This document shows, in pieces, positions 1 to 6,901 of a DNA stretch of 64,000 nt. Source of the DNA: Catalinimonas niigatensis (GTDB taxonomy: Bacteria > Bacteroidota > Bacteroidia > Cytophagales > Cyclobacteriaceae). How positions within the stretch are numbered: the stretch's first letter is position 1; each line of letters starts with the position of its first letter. Under the pieces are notes generated by a model. It worked only from the letters and a program-made list of their open reading frames with translations, searched no databases and had not been told where the DNA came from. Location of the stretch: the NCBI RefSeq assembly GCF_030506285.1, contig NZ_CP119422.1, forward strand, positions 4,823,501 to 4,887,500, written 5' to 3'. A program made the position numbers and the translations under genes.

Positions 1-783
1 ACTCAAGACTCCTAGTTCTAACTTTAACTCTTTACCTATAGGATTAACATTGCCAAAATACTTTTCGGCTAGTTTTTCAGTAATGATTACATCATATTTT
101 CCTGAGAGTCCAGTATTCTCATCTCCGTATTTAAGAGGAAAGCTGAACATCTGTAAAAAGTTACTGTCTACATACCAGAGGTTGTTTTCTAAATAAGGTT
201 CGTTTTGTTCCGGATTTGTCACCACGGGACTTATGGAATGAGGATGAGTGCGTACAAAGCTCTCCATTTCAGGAATCATGTCATCTGCTGCTGGGCCAAG
301 CCCGTAAGTAGTAGATGCATCAAGTCCTATGTCTTCTCCATTTCTGGTACCAGTAAATGTTATTCTATAAGTGTTCTCATCATTCTCATGAAACTGGTCA
401 TAGCTTAATTCAAAGTGGATGTACTGATAGATCAGCAGGCAGACGCCCATGCCTGCCGCAAGTCCTAGTATGTTGATTGCTGTATAAAACTTATGCTTGA
501 GTAAAACTCTGGTGCTAATGTTAAAGTAATGTCGGAGCATAGGTATATGATTTGGAGAATAATGCTTTTCATTTTTTCTGATATAGTCAGGATGCAGAAA
601 CATCAAAATGTTAATCCAGTAAAGTGCTTTTGCTTTCCAAAGTCCCTGATCGTCCACCCTCCTCTGAAATAGCTCGTATAGATCGCCTTCTACTTCATCC
701 ACCAATTCTGCACGGCAATACCAGCGCAGGAAGCGAGTGGCTAACTTTGGTGGCTCAGGTTGATGTTTTGGCAGCTTGCTCAT
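1..783 (-). CDS. ABC transporter permease, FtsX/MacB type (C-terminal part cut by window edge)
   Basis: About 261 N-terminal residues are present, and the reading frame is still open at base 1. The first ~65 residues form the soluble prefix often seen on Bacteroidota macrolide-export-type permeases (a W-Y-C...E-G-D-L-Y-E-L-F pattern). A first membrane segment follows, around F-Y-T-A-I-N-I-L-G-L-A-A-G-M. Then comes periplasmic MacB-like sequence with an E-K-L-A-E-K-Y-F-G-N-V-N-P-I-G-K motif typical of the MacB core domain. The ATG lies 3 bases after the stop of the PadR gene, so the two genes are one transcript. By family such permeases export peptides, lipids or antimicrobials; the substrate is unknown. 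The ATPase gene is not in the window. Confidence 0.85.
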   Translation of the reverse strand, partial: MSKLPKHQPEPPKLATRFLRWYCRAELVDEVEGDLYELFQRRVDDQGLWKAKALYWINILMFLHPDYIRKNEKHYSPNHIPMLRHYFNISTRVLLKHKFYTAINILGLAAGMGVCLLIYQYIHFELSYDQFHENDENTYRITFTGTRNGEDIGLDASTTYGLGPAADDMIPEMESFVRTHPHSISPVVTNPEQNEPYLENNLWYVDSNFLQMFSFPLKYGDENTGLSGKYDVIITEKLAEKYFGNVNPIGKELKLELGVLS

Positions 784-786
784 CTG

Positions 787-1125
787 TTAACTCATTTTTA
801 TATCCCATACCACTTTAGGAATGGCGTCCCACAGTTCATTGCGCATGGTCCTGGCTTCTCTTAATGCTTCTTTGCCTGAATTGGTGATGGTAAAGAGTCG
901 TTTGTTTCTTCCTCCTCTTTCTTCAGTTGCTCCTCCCATGTGAGAGCGCAGAAAACCTTTCTGCTCCATCCTCATCAGGGCCTTGTGTACCGAACTTACT
1001 GTTACACTTCTTCCAGTACGCTCTTCTATTTCATCAGTAATGGCTAGTCCATAAGCATCATCATAGAGAATACCTACAGTAAGTAATACAAGCTCTTCAA
1101 ATTCGCCAATGTGGGTCCCTTTCAT
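787..1125 (-). CDS. PadR family transcriptional regulator
   Basis: A 112-residue winged-helix protein. It begins M-K-G-T-H-I-G-E-F-E-E-L-V-L-L and continues through the typical PadR sequence A-Y-G-L-A-I-T-D-E-I-E-E-R-T-G-R and V-H-K-A-L-M-R-M-E-Q-K-G-F-L. The frame is open back to 1197, but the extra 24 residues are hydrophobic and unlike PadR, so the start at 1125 is preferred. It sits directly upstream of the permease gene in the same orientation. In this family that arrangement usually means the regulator represses its own transporter operon in response to a ligand. The ligand cannot be read from sequence. Confidence 0.9.
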   Translation of the reverse strand: MKGTHIGEFEELVLLTVGILYDDAYGLAITDEIEERTGRSVTVSSVHKALMRMEQKGFLRSHMGGATEERGGRNKRLFTITNSGKEALREARTMRNELWDAIPKVVWDIKMS

Positions 1126-1256
1126 ATTTGTTTTCCTTATGCCTAACAAATATAATAAAGATGATGCAACAAAAAAATGATATGTGAAAATAGACATTTA
1201 TCGCCCGTGTAGACGCTAATCTCAAATTTCAGAAATGAATATGAGTTACCTTTATT

Positions 1257-2090
1257 TTAGCTTACAGGCTTGCAATTCCTTTTATGAACATTGTGGGCAT
1301 TGACATTAGAAAACTGTCCCTCACAGTGAGGGCAGTATAATTTCTCGTATGCCATGAAGATTTTGTCTTTCTGGTCTTTTGATATTCGTTGGGTTTGGAG
1401 AAGCTCTTTTTCAAGAGCCTGGTTCTTCTCGTTTGCAGTGGTAAGCTCCTGGTAGTGGATATTAACTTTTTCCTTTGATTCTGTTAGCTCTTCGTTCACC
1501 CTTTGTAATTCTTGTGAGAGATTCGTAGCTGTATCGTTAGATTTGGTTGCTTCTCGCTGAGTGGCCGTAAGTTGCTGTTGCAATCTGGTTAGCTCTTCGT
1601 TGAGCATGCTGACCTCTTCGTTCTTTTGCCGTAGCTGTTCGTTAGCTGTTTGCAATTTATCTACAGCTGAGCAGTTGTCTTTTACTTCGTAGTATTTGCC
1701 TACCAGAAGATAAACCACCAGATAGTTGATACTTGCAATCAGGATAGAAAAAAGATGAGCACTAAATATCTCACGCTGTTCCTTTCCGGTAAAATTAAAT
1801 GCATCAAAGAAGAGGGCTGTAATTCCATAGGAACAAAAAGCATAAAAAATAGTAAAGGCATGGCTCACCAGTTTGCTGTTGGTGGCTGTGAGCAAGATCA
1901 TCAAATGAATAGCCACTGCCAGAAAGCCAGCAGCTACTTCTCTGGATATACTGCCCATCTCAGCAGGTAACAAACCACTGATCAGGGCCTGAGATTCAAA
2001 GATCAAATAGCCAAAGATGGCAAAGAATCCGATAAGAATGGGAGGCAAAGAGAAGAGGGAATCTGCTGCTTTTTCGTAGAATTTGGTCAT
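1257..2090 (-). CDS. Unknown membrane protein with long coiled coil and C-terminal zinc-finger-like motif
   Basis: 277 residues, not recognised as a named family. Residues ~10-130 hold about four hydrophobic membrane segments. Residues ~145-240 are a heptad-rich coiled coil full of Glu, Gln, Leu and Asn. The C-terminus carries C-P-H-C at the base of the tail, then H-N-V-H-K-R-N-C, which could bind one zinc ion with Cys/His ligands. The protein thus resembles a membrane anchor that projects a coiled coil and a small nucleic-acid- or protein-binding tip into the cytoplasm; that is inference. It is the last gene of a four-gene leftward operon: its ATG directly abuts the TGA of the gene before it. 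Confidence 0.75.
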   Translation of the reverse strand: MTKFYEKAADSLFSLPPILIGFFAIFGYLIFESQALISGLLPAEMGSISREVAAGFLAVAIHLMILLTATNSKLVSHAFTIFYAFCSYGITALFFDAFNFTGKEQREIFSAHLFSILIASINYLVVYLLVGKYYEVKDNCSAVDKLQTANEQLRQKNEEVSMLNEELTRLQQQLTATQREATKSNDTATNLSQELQRVNEELTESKEKVNIHYQELTTANEKNQALEKELLQTQRISKDQKDKIFMAYEKLYCPHCEGQFSNVNAHNVHKRNCKPVS

Positions 2091-2444
2091 TCAAAAGTAG
2101 ATTTTACGCACACGTTGATCATCTATTTGAAGCTGACCTTTGGTTTTCCAGGCTACGTAGGTCACAAATTTTGTTAGATAGTACCGGTGTTCATGGTTCT
2201 TCAAGAAAAAGGGAATGTAAGCACCCCGCTTCAAGAGATTATGACGGAGAGTATTTTCTATGTTATCACATAGATCCTCATTGAGTAAATCGGATACTTT
2301 GATGTTATAGGGTTGGATAAGGTTGCTCAGGGCTAGTAAGAAGTCATATTCATTGCAGGTATGACATGCCCTGAGCAAAGGTTTATAATTACCTTCCCTG
2401 TCTGTTTCCGGAAGTATCTCCAGCCAGATATATTTCATAAACAA
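2091..2444 (-). CDS. Hypothetical protein, third gene of unknown operon
   Basis: 117 residues (115 if the second Met at 2438 is used); no family recognised. It has no signal peptide or clear membrane segment. The sequence is rich in aromatic residues and Leu, with C-H-T-C near residue 28 and a basic, Tyr-rich C-terminal half. Its stop codon TGA is followed with no spacer by the ATG of the membrane/coiled-coil gene, which suggests translational coupling. It lies 18 bases after the 95-residue protein gene. Coding status rests on the tight packing of four same-strand frames rather than on homology. Confidence 0.65.
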   Translation of the reverse strand: MFMKYIWLEILPETDREGNYKPLLRACHTCNEYDFLLALSNLIQPYNIKVSDLLNEDLCDNIENTLRHNLLKRGAYIPFFLKNHEHRYYLTKFVTYVAWKTKGQLQIDDQRVRKIYF

Positions 2445-2462
2445 GGTTGTTTTAAATTGCTT

Positions 2463-2750
2463 TCACTGATCCTTTAGATTCCCATCATTGTTTTGCAGCG
2501 CTAGATTGTGATCAAAGTATTCTATGGCGCGTACCAGCTTTTGACCTTTGCGTAAGCGATAGAAATTCTTGATCTTTTCTCTCTTGATAAAGACCAGATC
2601 CACTTTGAATATGGTCCCTACCGGCCACTGTAAACGAGCTTTCCTGGATGCTGACACAAAAAGCAAGGGTATATCCTGATCGGCTAAAGGCTGTAGCCGA
2701 ACTTTGTTTTTGATCCTTACCGTTTGTATGTAAACATCCAGGTAGTGCAT
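2463..2750 (-). CDS. Hypothetical protein, second gene of unknown operon
   Basis: 95 residues starting M-H-Y-L-D-V-Y-I-Q-T-V. The frame is open up to 2822, but that would overlap the previous gene by 68 bases, while the Met at 2750 lies 4 bases after that gene's stop. The protein is basic and beta-rich in look (alternating hydrophobic residues, R-L-Q-W-P-V-G-T-I-F-K-V-D-L-V-F-I-K-R), which could fit a small barrel fold. No catalytic motif is visible and the function is unknown. It belongs to the four-gene leftward operon. Confidence 0.6.
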   Translation of the reverse strand: MHYLDVYIQTVRIKNKVRLQPLADQDIPLLFVSASRKARLQWPVGTIFKVDLVFIKREKIKNFYRLRKGQKLVRAIEYFDHNLALQNNDGNLKDQ

Positions 2751-2754
2751 AGTA

Positions 2755-3399
2755 TCAGAATTTAAATTTTCGTGCTGCCTCCTGAGCCAGATTCTGAGTT
2801 CTGTTAAACATCTGATTGTCAAACTTTCTGGTATCTACTCTGCTGAAGTACTTGTTCTTACAGTTCTGATAGAAATGGATGATGTGTCCTATAGGATACT
2901 CATTTTGCTCAATTAACTCTATGCAGTACTGCAACAGGTGGTGAGGGTTTAGAAAAGCATGCAGGTTGGAATCCAGTTTATCTACTTCTGAGGTTCTGCC
3001 CTGCCTGTGAAAGTTTTGCTCAATATACTCTTTAGGTTGCCCTTTCTCTATGGCATGATAGAAACTAACAAGCCACTTACTGAGTCTTTTATCTCTCAAG
3101 TATTCCGGATTCAAATAAGGCATCTTATAGGTGCAAGTGACAATGGTGGTATAGGGTGGTTGGTTGAGTTTGTATTCTATTTCATTTACCGGGGTTATTC
3201 TTTTGCAGGGTCTCAAATAGCCTTTGACATACATTCTCAAAATGAAGTTGGTCAAAGTATTGGTAGGATCTACATTTTCATCAAAGCCTACTTTTTTGCT
3301 GTAGCCAGGGATCACTTTACCATTCATAAATCTAATTACCTGCATGTAGGTGGCATTATCGGAATCAAAGGGAGCTAGTTCAAATTTTTTATTGGACAT
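2755..3399 (-). CDS. Hypothetical protein, first gene of unknown operon
   Basis: 214 residues, predicted soluble, not recognised. It has many Tyr, Asn, His and Lys residues, several Cys and a basic C-terminus (A-A-R-K-F-K-F). It has no signal peptide. It is the first gene of the tight leftward cluster (spacings 4, 18 and 0 bases to the following genes), so its upstream region 3400-3500 should contain the operon promoter. The company of an XRE regulator, an RHH-like protein and a tRNA scar suggests accessory DNA, for instance an integrated element or a defence or plasmid-derived cassette. Nothing in the protein itself proves any of these. Confidence 0.7.
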   Translation of the reverse strand: MSNKKFELAPFDSDNATYMQVIRFMNGKVIPGYSKKVGFDENVDPTNTLTNFILRMYVKGYLRPCKRITPVNEIEYKLNQPPYTTIVTCTYKMPYLNPEYLRDKRLSKWLVSFYHAIEKGQPKEYIEQNFHRQGRTSEVDKLDSNLHAFLNPHHLLQYCIELIEQNEYPIGHIIHFYQNCKNKYFSRVDTRKFDNQMFNRTQNLAQEAARKFKF

Positions 3400-3416
3400 A
3401 GGTCGGGTTAGTTAAC

Positions 3417-3759
3417 TTATTAAAGTTTTAAAGTAAGAAAGTATAAAGGGTTGAGAACTTATGTTAAAACATAGTTTGGACTTAATGGAAAACTAAGTCA
3501 ATCCTGAAAAAAAATAGCTTTGCTGCTATTTTGACAATAAGATTCTCTTCTCGGATTTTTTTGCTATCTTCAAAGCAAAATCCGCAGTATAAATGCCGCC
3601 ATTGCGGGCTTTCCTTAAAATCAGTTACAAGCAATTTTGAACCGGCTGCAAGTCACTGATTTCAAAGGAGTTCTATATGGTTAAGGATTATTAAGGAGGC
3701 TTGATGATTCTCATATTTGAGGTGTTTAGTTGTGGATGATTTATTAAAGTTTTAAAGTA
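3417..3759. repeat. Non-coding spacer with 19-bp direct repeats enclosing three inverted repeats
   Basis: The same 19 bases, TTATTAAAGTTTTAAAGTA, occur at 3417-3435 and 3741-3759. Between them are three inverted repeats. Arms AAAATAGC/GCTATTTT lie at 3511-3518 and 3525-3532. Arms CGGATTTT/AAAATCCG lie at 3552-3559 and 3577-3584. Arms AAATCAGT/ACTGATTT lie at 3618-3625 and 3655-3662. No credible gene was found on either strand from 3400 to 3821. The spacer could be a small mobile or recombination element, a replication or transfer origin, or an untranslated RNA. Confidence 0.55.
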
Positions 3760-3762
3760 CCG

Positions 3763-3797
3763 AAAAGCACTTCTAGATATGGGGGTGCTTTTTATTT
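3763..3797 (-). terminator. Rho-independent terminator (bidirectional-looking)
   Basis: Arms AAAAGCAC (3763-3770) and GTGCTTTT (3785-3792) form a hairpin flanked by T-rich sequence on the plus strand and by a short T run on the minus strand. It lies 25 bases downstream of the leftward 64-codon gene. Confidence 0.6.
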
Positions 3798-3821
3798 TCT
3801 AATTATTGGTGGAATATACTT

Positions 3822-4016
3822 TTAGCTTGTTTCCCTTTCTTTCAGAGGACGATAAGCCTCTAGTTCTTCCCCAAAATACTCTGTCAGATAATTCTCTACT
3901 AGCTGAGATAAATTGACAGCCTTTCTCATAGAAAGCTCTTTAACTCCCTCTTTCTTCCATTTAGTAATACTTATAAAAAATGAATCTTTTTTAAGTAGCA
4001 CGCTTGTATCTGGCAT
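3822..4016 (-). CDS. Small ribbon-helix-helix-like protein (tentative)
   Basis: 64 residues. The middle has R-K-A-V-N-L-S-Q-L-V-E-N-Y-L, which resembles the strand-helix part of ribbon-helix-helix DNA-binding proteins (Arc/CopG type) that often act as antitoxins or plasmid copy-control repressors. The ends are basic and acidic. It is divergent from the XRE-type regulator at 4137 across a very AT-rich 120-base spacer, and a terminator follows it. No toxin-like partner is visible in the same transcript. Assignment to the RHH fold is inference from a short match. Confidence 0.5.
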   Translation of the reverse strand: MPDTSVLLKKDSFFISITKWKKEGVKELSMRKAVNLSQLVENYLTEYFGEELEAYRPLKERETS

Positions 4017-4136
4017 GGCTTTTATTATTTTTACTAAAAATCAGTGTTAATACTAATATAGTTAAGTATTAAGCAAATATTTAATTATTAATTAACTTAT
4101 CAAAAAATTTTTCATTTAAAATAAAAATTAGCAATT

Positions 4137-4649
4137 ATGACAAACATTGGTGAGAGGATAAGCGAGGCTAGGAGAGTAGCTTCAATTTCCGCCACTGACT
4201 TAGCTAAACGGTTAGGTAAGACTTCCAGTACTGTCAGTCAGTATGAATCAGGGCGTATAAAAGTGGGAATAGACACACTTATCCAAATTTCAGAAATATG
4301 TAGAGCTGATCTATACTGGCTCTTAACCGGAAAGGGAAAAAAGGTAGTTGCAGAAAATGATTTAATTGATGAAGAACTAGTTTCGTTATCAAATGAGCAT
4401 TCGGATAAGATTGATGTAGATGTACTAGTAAAAATCAAAAAAGAGGTTGAAGGCATCTATAAAGCTCAAATAGAAGACTTAAAAAAACAACTTTTAAAAG
4501 CCGAGGAAGAGAAGAACAGATTTATTAATATTGTTGAGAAATTCGTTTCGGTAAAGCATAAGGTAGCTGGAAGTATGGCCGCAGTGGTGAGAGAAATTAA
4601 TCTTTTATCTTCTGGTCCAGTTACCATGCAACGAAACTTCGTTGTATAA
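4137..4649 (+). CDS. XRE/Cro-type helix-turn-helix regulator with coiled-coil tail
   Basis: 170 residues. Residues 3-66 are a classic HTH_3 domain: I-G-E-R-I-S-E-A-R-R at the start, then L-A-K-R-L-G-K-T-S-S-T-V-S-Q-Y-E-S-G-R, ending with D-L-Y-W-L-L-T-G-K-G. Residues ~95-135 are a charged, Lys/Glu-rich helix that may dimerise. Phage and integrative-element repressors commonly look like this. The gene is divergent from the RHH-like gene, and its 3' end runs directly into the tRNA-like fragment at 4655. A short inverted repeat (CAACGAA/TTCGTTG, 4629-4644) overlaps its last codons. No integrase gene is in the window. Confidence 0.85.
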   Translation: MTNIGERISEARRVASISATDLAKRLGKTSSTVSQYESGRIKVGIDTLIQISEICRADLYWLLTGKGKKVVAENDLIDEELVSLSNEHSDKIDVDVLVKIKKEVEGIYKAQIEDLKKQLLKAEEEKNRFINIVEKFVSVKHKVAGSMAAVVREINLLSSGPVTMQRNFVV

Positions 4650-4654
4650 GGCTA

Positions 4655-4700
4655 ATTTTCAACGGTTTGTGAGCTCGGGTTCGAATCCCAGCGGGTTCAC
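4655..4700 (+). other. 3' portion of a tRNA gene (possible attachment-site scar)
   Basis: The segment contains a canonical T-arm core, GGG-TTCGAAT-CCC (4677-4689), followed by seven bases that can serve as an acceptor 3' strand (CGGGTTC), a discriminator A and C. The matching 5' acceptor strand and D-arm are absent; upstream bases are the end of the XRE gene. The outer T-stem has one mismatch. A tRNA 3' end next to a regulator gene is the usual trace left by a site-specific integrase at the distal end of an island. The amino-acid identity cannot be fixed. An intact copy of this tRNA was not seen in the window. Confidence 0.55.
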
Positions 4701-4719
4701 ATCAGAAAAATAGAGATTT

Positions 4720-4753
4720 AGCCTTGGATTATCTTAATCTAAGGCTTTTTTTT
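4720..4753 (+). terminator. Rho-independent terminator after tRNA-like fragment
   Basis: Stem arms AGCCTTGGATT (4720-4730) and AATCTAAGGCT (4736-4746), with one G-T pair, are followed by seven T. The position suits a terminator originally belonging to the tRNA gene. Confidence 0.75.
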
Positions 4754-4880
4754 ATTCCAGCGCTGAAGGTTTGTCTCTGTTGGCTCTAAAATTTACCTAT
4801 CCTTCCAAACAAAGAGCCTGAAGTAAGCTTTTCTCTAAGCTTTGACTCATTGATTTTCAAATAACATGCCTTCCAATCAC

Positions 4881-6761
4881 CTACTCCAAAAATAGATGCT
4901 GGTCTTTGGGATATTTGACGCTGAATCGTAAAACTTTGTTTTCTGATGAGTTGGGTGATAAGTCCAGACTCCATTGAATAATGCCTGTTTCTTCGTTAAG
5001 TTTCCCTCCATCAAAATCCTCAGCTTCTACTGCTATATCACTTAGGCGGGAGACGGGTATCTGATCATACACGATAAGGTGAATATTCTGGGCTTTGCTG
5101 TTTTTGGCTTCCAGGCGCCAGCCCCGGCTCTCCTCCTGTCTGGAACCAATGAAACGCTTTCTAGTATAATCCTGCACTTTGCTTCGTTCTACTCCTACAT
5201 TCCTGTCTCTACCCAGTGAGATGTCTAACGTATCTTTGACAAAACGTACATCTAGCAGAGATTTACCCACATAGGTATGTTCAAAAAAGAGGTTTACTTC
5301 TCCTTCCAGCAAATTGTACTGTTCCCAGTCTATGATGCGGGCAATCAGAAAAGCGTCTTTATCCAGCTTGGGTACGCATTGGTATTCATAGTGAGCCGGG
5401 ATTTCCAGCTTAGCCAGATCTACAGTATAACTCTTGCCATCTGAATTGACAGTGTAAGGAATATCTACGCTAAATTCCACACTGGTCTGGTTCTCTACCT
5501 GCGTGGTAGGAACGGGTAAGGCCTTCGCTTTTACTGAAGACCCTCCTCTAACCTGAACGCCAGAAACCTTCCCTTGAAGAGCTCTAGAATCATCATATCC
5601 TGTAACCACCACTTCGCTTAAAGATTGTACATCGGGTTGTAGGATAATATCCATCCTTTCATTGGCAATGGGTACTTCCTGGCTCATATAACCAATAAAA
5701 GAAAATACCAGACTGTTGGCCCCCTGAGGGATAGAAATATTGTACTCTCCATTCATATCCGTTACAGTTCCTATGGAAGTTCCTTTAATGATTACGTTGA
5801 CCCCCGGAAGGACATCACCCATATCTCCCTCTGTGACTCTGCCGCTTACCTGCCGTACATTAGGATTTGCACGGGTATAGAGGCTTTGCAAATTCTGTGG
5901 GTAAGGCGTATTAAAATCCAGATACCAGGGGTTTAGTGCAGGCATTTCTCCACTGGCAGTAGGATTGGCATTGGAGAACGCCAGTTTCACATCATTCCAG
6001 TCCTCACCAGTACTTTGCTGTATCTTGGCTTTGTACATCAGTTCCACCGGACTTTGTACATCTTTGGCTCTCAGGTCATATACAGGAAACCAGCTTGCAT
6101 GGGCTACCATATAAGAACAGAGCAGTTCCACAGTCTGCGGAATTTTACTTTCTATTGCAATGACAATTTCACCGCGTGTAGATTGATCATCATTCCACTG
6201 GGCAAGCTGTCTCCTTAGCTTGTTCAGCTTACCCTGAAGTTCCTGCACACGATTTTTGATAGCTAGTTTTTCCAGCCTGATCGCCTTCATCCGCTGTTGA
6301 TAATACTCACTTACCTCTTTTAGATTATTCAATGAAAGCCCGTTTTCTGTACCTGCGATATCATTATTCTTTTTTAAGAATTCTAATTCCTCATCCAGAA
6401 CTTCCTGCATAGCAGTCTCTACACTGATACTGTCTTCAATAGCTTCCACACTATCCTGAAGCACACTTTTTGCTTTTTCTCCCAGATAGTCCAGCCGATG
6501 ATTTACTGAGAGCACCAGCAGATCGCTTGTAGATTTTACCTGTATGCTCTGAGGATTGATATAAGGAGAAAGCGCCTGAAGCACAATGGAGGATTTACCG
6601 GATTTTATCTTTACCTGTGCGCTCCGATGCATCTGTGCTCCCTGTAAAAATACTTTTACCGAGTCCAAATCCGAGTCAGTTTTCTGTTCACTAAGCTCCT
6701 GGGCCATACTTTCTCCGAAAGTAATCAGGGAAATAATACCTAAAAACACCAGCTTCTTCAT
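4881..6761 (-). CDS. DUF4139 (MuiA-like) protein with inserted carboxypeptidase-regulatory/SusC-plug-like segment
   Basis: 626 residues with a clear signal peptide ending at A-Q (residue 21). Residues ~30-125 match DUF4140, ~130-200 are a coiled coil, and DUF4139 begins at about 215. It is interrupted at ~300-405 by a CarboxypepD_reg-like domain (V-S-G-R-V-T-E-G...G-T-V-T-D-M-N-G-E-Y-N-I) and by S-E-V-V-V-T-G-Y plus a Gly-rich stretch, the hallmarks of the junction to the plug of SusC/TonB receptors. DUF4139 then resumes to the C-terminus. DUF4139 proteins are secreted or envelope proteins of unclear role, historically linked to mucoidy control. No barrel domain is present, so this is not a transporter. 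The gene stands alone. Confidence 0.85.
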   Translation of the reverse strand: MKKLVFLGIISLITFGESMAQELSEQKTDSDLDSVKVFLQGAQMHRSAQVKIKSGKSSIVLQALSPYINPQSIQVKSTSDLLVLSVNHRLDYLGEKAKSVLQDSVEAIEDSISVETAMQEVLDEELEFLKKNNDIAGTENGLSLNNLKEVSEYYQQRMKAIRLEKLAIKNRVQELQGKLNKLRRQLAQWNDDQSTRGEIVIAIESKIPQTVELLCSYMVAHASWFPVYDLRAKDVQSPVELMYKAKIQQSTGEDWNDVKLAFSNANPTASGEMPALNPWYLDFNTPYPQNLQSLYTRANPNVRQVSGRVTEGDMGDVLPGVNVIIKGTSIGTVTDMNGEYNISIPQGANSLVFSFIGYMSQEVPIANERMDIILQPDVQSLSEVVVTGYDDSRALQGKVSGVQVRGGSSVKAKALPVPTTQVENQTSVEFSVDIPYTVNSDGKSYTVDLAKLEIPAHYEYQCVPKLDKDAFLIARIIDWEQYNLLEGEVNLFFEHTYVGKSLLDVRFVKDTLDISLGRDRNVGVERSKVQDYTRKRFIGSRQEESRGWRLEAKNSKAQNIHLIVYDQIPVSRLSDIAVEAEDFDGGKLNEETGIIQWSLDLSPNSSENKVLRFSVKYPKDQHLFLE

Positions 6762-6901
6762 ATTTTTGTCAAATTATTTCTTTACAATATTATAAAATGA
6801 TCATTGAAAACAAATTTTATACAATAGATGTCTATTAATTTTAATCCAGAATTTTAAATAGACGCTGAAATAAAATCAGCGTAAATTTTTAATTTCACCC
6901 C

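Noticed and set aside
1126-1197. Extension of the PadR gene to an upstream start
   Set aside because: The added residues are hydrophobic and unlike the family; the Met at 1125 starts the conserved domain.
2751-2822. Extension of the second operon gene to 2822
   Set aside because: It would overlap the preceding gene by 68 bases; the Met at 2750 gives normal spacing.
4626-4700. Complete tRNA gene
   Set aside because: Only the T-arm and acceptor 3' strand are recognisable; the 5' acceptor strand and D-arm are missing.
4786-4974. 62-codon minus-strand frame overlapping the end of the DUF4139 gene
   Set aside because: Overlaps conserved DUF4139 codons in another frame and has no family features.
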